This document shows, piece after piece, positions 62,013 to 64,000 of a stretch of DNA of 64,000 nucleotides. Within the stretch, counting starts at the first letter, position 1; every line of letters starts with the position of its first letter. The notes under the pieces are model-generated. The model was not told the DNA's origin, searched no databases, and saw only the letters and a program-made list of their open reading frames with translations. The translations under genes were made by a program, and so were the position numbers. This stretch comes from Amycolatopsis pittospori (GTDB lineage Bacteria; Actinomycetota; Actinomycetes; Mycobacteriales; Pseudonocardiaceae), in contig NZ_JACBXD010000016.1 of NCBI RefSeq assembly GCF_013870525.1, forward strand, positions 57,797-121,796, in the 5' to 3' direction.

Positions 62013-62465
62013 AGACCGAAGATCTCCGCTTCCGACCGCCCGGCACTCACCAGGCGAGGGCCGCCAGGCCCTACGCCGTTCACCTCACCACCTACGCACG
62101 CTTCGCTTTGCTTAGCCGCGTGGCTCGCCAACCGCCGCCGACCGCACCGTGGGGGTCCGGGGGCTCGGCCCCCGGGAGATACGCGGAACCGCTCCGTGGC
62201 GCGAAATTTGTTGCGCAGCAACGAGCGCAGCGAGGAGCGAAGCCACAAATGAAGACGCCGCGGCGCGGTGGAGCCTGGGGGTCGCTCCACCGCCGCCGCG
62301 GCTCCGCCGGACCGAGGGGGGAGGTGCCCGGCGGGGATTCACGCGCGCGACCGGGTTGTTCTCCCCAGTGGCGCGCCGAAACCGTGTGTTGCGCGTCAGT
62401 TAACGAGAGTAACGGCTGTTTGCGTGATCGCGCCATAACTCGCCGCAAAATTGTGGGGTGTTTTT
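62013..62465. other. gene-free stretch before rsmE
   Basis: With the part from 61670 onward this forms about 800 bases without a supportable gene. It holds the three 33-base repeats and several hairpins: 62157-62175 (8-base arms, CCGGGGGC), 62265-62293 (10-base arms, GCGGTGGAGC) and a short one at GTTGC-GCA-GCAAC near 62209. The reading frames present are low in normal codon pattern and have no recognisable motif. Confidence 0.7.
62046..62078. repeat. 33-base direct repeat, copy 3
   Basis: Identical to copy 1 over all 33 bases; after it the sequence differs (TTCACC instead of AGAC). Confidence 0.9.
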
Positions 62466-63218
62466 TCACTTCCAGCGGTCGGTGAGAACTCCTAGCGCGC
62501 CGAGTGCGACGGCTGCGGCGGTGGAGGTGCGTAAAACGGTGGGGCCCAACCGGATGGCGGTTGCGCCGGCGTCGGTGAGGGTGGCGAGTTCTTCGTCTGT
62601 GATGCCGCCTTCGGGGCCGACGATGAGGAGGATGTCGCCTTGTGGTGGGAGTTCGGTGTCGGTGAGGCGGGTGGTGATGCCGGATTCGAGGACGAAGGCG
62701 CGGGAAACGGTCTGGGCGAGTTCCGCGAGTTCTCGGGTGCCGACGGGTTCGGTGACTTCGGGGATGTGGGCGCGGCGGGCTTGTTTGGCGGCGGCGCGGG
62801 CGGTGGTGCGCCAGCGGCCGAGGGCTTTGTCGCCGCGGGTTCCTTCTTCCCAGCGGGCGACGCTGCGGGCGGCGCGCCAGGGGATGATCGCGTCGGCGCC
62901 GGCTTCGGTGGCGAGTTCGACGGCGAGTTCGCCGCGGTCGCCTTTGGCGAGGGCTTGGGCGACGAGGACGCGTAGTGCGGGTGGTTCCTCGGTCCAGTGT
63001 TCTTCGATGGTGAGGGTGAGTGCCGCGTCCCGGCCGGCTTGGACGGCTTCGACGACGCAGCGCGCCATTCCGCCTTCGCCGTCGGAGAGGACGAGACGTT
63101 CGCCGACGCGCAGCCGCCGGACGGTGGCGGCGTGCCGGGCTTCCTCGCCGTCGAGCGTGGTGCGCCCGGAACCGGGCAGCGCGGCGGTGAGGAAGACCGG
63201 CAGTGTCGTCTCGGGCAC
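62466..63218 (-). CDS. rsmE: 16S rRNA (uracil1498-N3)-methyltransferase
   Basis: A 250-residue SPOUT-class methyltransferase that modifies U1498 of 16S rRNA. The N-terminal PUA-like part reads LDGEEARHAATVRRLRVGE; the SAM knot has LLIVGPEGGITDEEL and LGPTVLRTSTAAAVAL. The GTG start lies two bases after the dnaJ stop, so it is coupled to dnaJ, as in other actinobacteria. Length is normal. Confidence 0.94.
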   Translation of the reverse strand: MPETTLPVFLTAALPGSGRTTLDGEEARHAATVRRLRVGERLVLSDGEGGMARCVVEAVQAGRDAALTLTIEEHWTEEPPALRVLVAQALAKGDRGELAVELATEAGADAIIPWRAARSVARWEEGTRGDKALGRWRTTARAAAKQARRAHIPEVTEPVGTRELAELAQTVSRAFVLESGITTRLTDTELPPQGDILLIVGPEGGITDEELATLTDAGATAIRLGPTVLRTSTAAAVALGALGVLTDRWK

Positions 63219-63220
63219 GG

Positions 63221-64000
63221 TTACCGGTGGTTCTTGGCGCGCAGTTTGGAGAACAGCCCGCCGGGCTTGGTGCCGTTGGAGGAAAGCGAAGGCACGTCTT
63301 CGCCGCGCTGCTGGGCGAGTTCGACGAGGAGGTCGCGCTGGGCGTCGTCGAGTTTGGTCGGCACCACGACGTCGATGTGGACGTGGAGGTCGCCGCGGCC
63401 GTCGACGCGGCCGGAGGACCGTAGGCGCGGCATGCCTTTGGCGGTGAGCACGAGTTCGGTCGCGGGCTGGGTGCCCGGCTCGATGTCGAGTTCGTAGTCG
63501 CCGTCGATGAGCGTCTCGATGGGCACCGTGGCGCCGAGGGCGGCGGTGGTCATCGGGATGCGGAAGTTGCAGTGCAGGTCGTTGCCCTGGCGGACGAACA
63601 CCTCGTGCGGTGCCTCGTCGATCTCGACGTACAGGTCGCCGGCCGGGCCGCCGCCGGGGCCGACCTCGCCTTGGCCGGAGAGCCGGATGCGCATTCCGTC
63701 GCCGACGCCCGGCGGGATCTTCGCGGTGACGTTGCGGCGTGCGCGGACGCGGCCGTCTCCGCCGCACTGGCGGCAGGGGTCGGGGATGACTTCGCCGAAG
63801 CCGCGGCAGACCGGGCAGGGGCGGGCGGTGACGACCTGGCCGAGGAACGACCGCTGCACGGACTGGACTTCGCCGGCGCCGCCGCAGGTGTCGCAGGTCT
63901 TGGTGCCGGTGCCTTCGGCCGCGCCGGCGCCGCGGCACAGGTCGCAGACGATGGCGGTGTCGACGGTGATCTCGCGGTCGACGCCGGTGGCGCAGTCCTC
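63221..64000 (-). CDS. dnaJ: chaperone protein DnaJ (partial, N-terminus outside window)
   Basis: The last 259 residues of a DnaJ-type co-chaperone of DnaK; the J-domain and G/F part lie beyond the right edge. The zinc repeats CxxCxGxG are seen as CDLCRGAG, CDTCGGAG, CPVCRGFG and CRQCGGDG, then the substrate-binding domains (VTAKIPPGVGDGMRIRLSGQ; VPIETLIDG). The distance from rsmE and neighbours fits DnaJ2 of actinobacteria, downstream of hrcA; that gene is not in view. Confidence 0.95.
   Translation of the reverse strand, partial: EDCATGVDREITVDTAIVCDLCRGAGAAEGTGTKTCDTCGGAGEVQSVQRSFLGQVVTARPCPVCRGFGEVIPDPCRQCGGDGRVRARRNVTAKIPPGVGDGMRIRLSGQGEVGPGGGPAGDLYVEIDEAPHEVFVRQGNDLHCNFRIPMTTAALGATVPIETLIDGDYELDIEPGTQPATELVLTAKGMPRLRSSGRVDGRGDLHVHIDVVVPTKLDDAQRDLLVELAQQRGEDVPSLSSNGTKPGGLFSKLRAKNHR

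Noticed and set aside
61733..62078. CRISPR array
   Set aside because: Only three repeats with uneven spacing (214 and 33 bases), and no cas gene is seen.

Overview
High-GC actinobacterial chromosome segment, most likely Amycolatopsis or a close Pseudonocardiaceae relative (inference from gene content and very high GC; no 16S gene is present). The right half keeps the order of a conserved actinobacterial block known from Mycobacterium tuberculosis: dnaG, dgt, glyS, an ArsR/SmtB-type sensor with zur, a small chaperone-like gene, uppS, recO, era, a deaminase-like gene, a CBS/CorC protein, ybeY, phoH, and then rsmE with dnaJ. The left half is accessory: oxidation and drug-resistance type operons, secreted enzymes and inhibitors, and a type VII secretion substrate module.

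Layout. 0-4 kb: Baeyer-Villiger-type monooxygenase plus hydrolase, divergent from a PucR regulator. 4-7 kb: an orphan EACC1-like protein, a secreted GH76 enzyme and a PEP-mutase family enzyme. 7-10.4 kb: MarR - MFS exporter - FAD monooxygenase operon with an operator palindrome. 10.4-15.2 kb: acyl-CoA synthetase, a TetR regulator, and a secreted lipase plus SMP-30-like pair; both promoter regions carry the same operator. 15.2-17.9 kb: CopG - VOC - MFS operon and a YjdF-like membrane protein. 17.9-20 kb: YbaB-like, EspC-like and WXG100/PPE-like genes. 20-27.2 kb: MerR with a coupled membrane protein, an amine oxidase, a peptidase inhibitor, a GT-C membrane protein, and an ECF sigma factor with a partner. 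27.4 kb: tRNA-Asn. 27.7-31.2 kb: small YtxH-like protein, tam, a hypothetical gene and dnaG. 31.2-38.6 kb: ECF41 sigma factor, two secreted proteins, an AhpD-like protein, an aldehyde dehydrogenase with its catalytic cysteine replaced, a large membrane protein and a serpin. 38.6-44.1 kb: dgt, a YdcF-like protein and an ABC exporter with its two-component system. 44.2-51.6 kb: glyS, two class F sortases with a membrane-anchored substrate, smtB-like and zur, and a zinc-linked permease pair. 51.6-64 kb: the conserved uppS-to-dnaJ block, interrupted by a cluster of four CD225/dispanin-like proteins, an RDD protein and a DUF2752 protein.

The most unusual signal is in the DNA between genes. Long palindromes (arms of about 13-28 bases) sit at gene 3' ends, mostly between convergent genes, and several share sequence. 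Two of them, 5 kb apart, are nearly identical and differ by a base pair changed in both arms. Three others are built around the decamer GTCGTGAGTG and its complement, and two of these form nested elements of 210-240 bases. A separate 33-base direct repeat occurs three times in the 0.8 kb gene-free stretch before rsmE. Several starts also look leaderless, with a TANNNT-type -10 hexamer 6-7 bases before the start codon.
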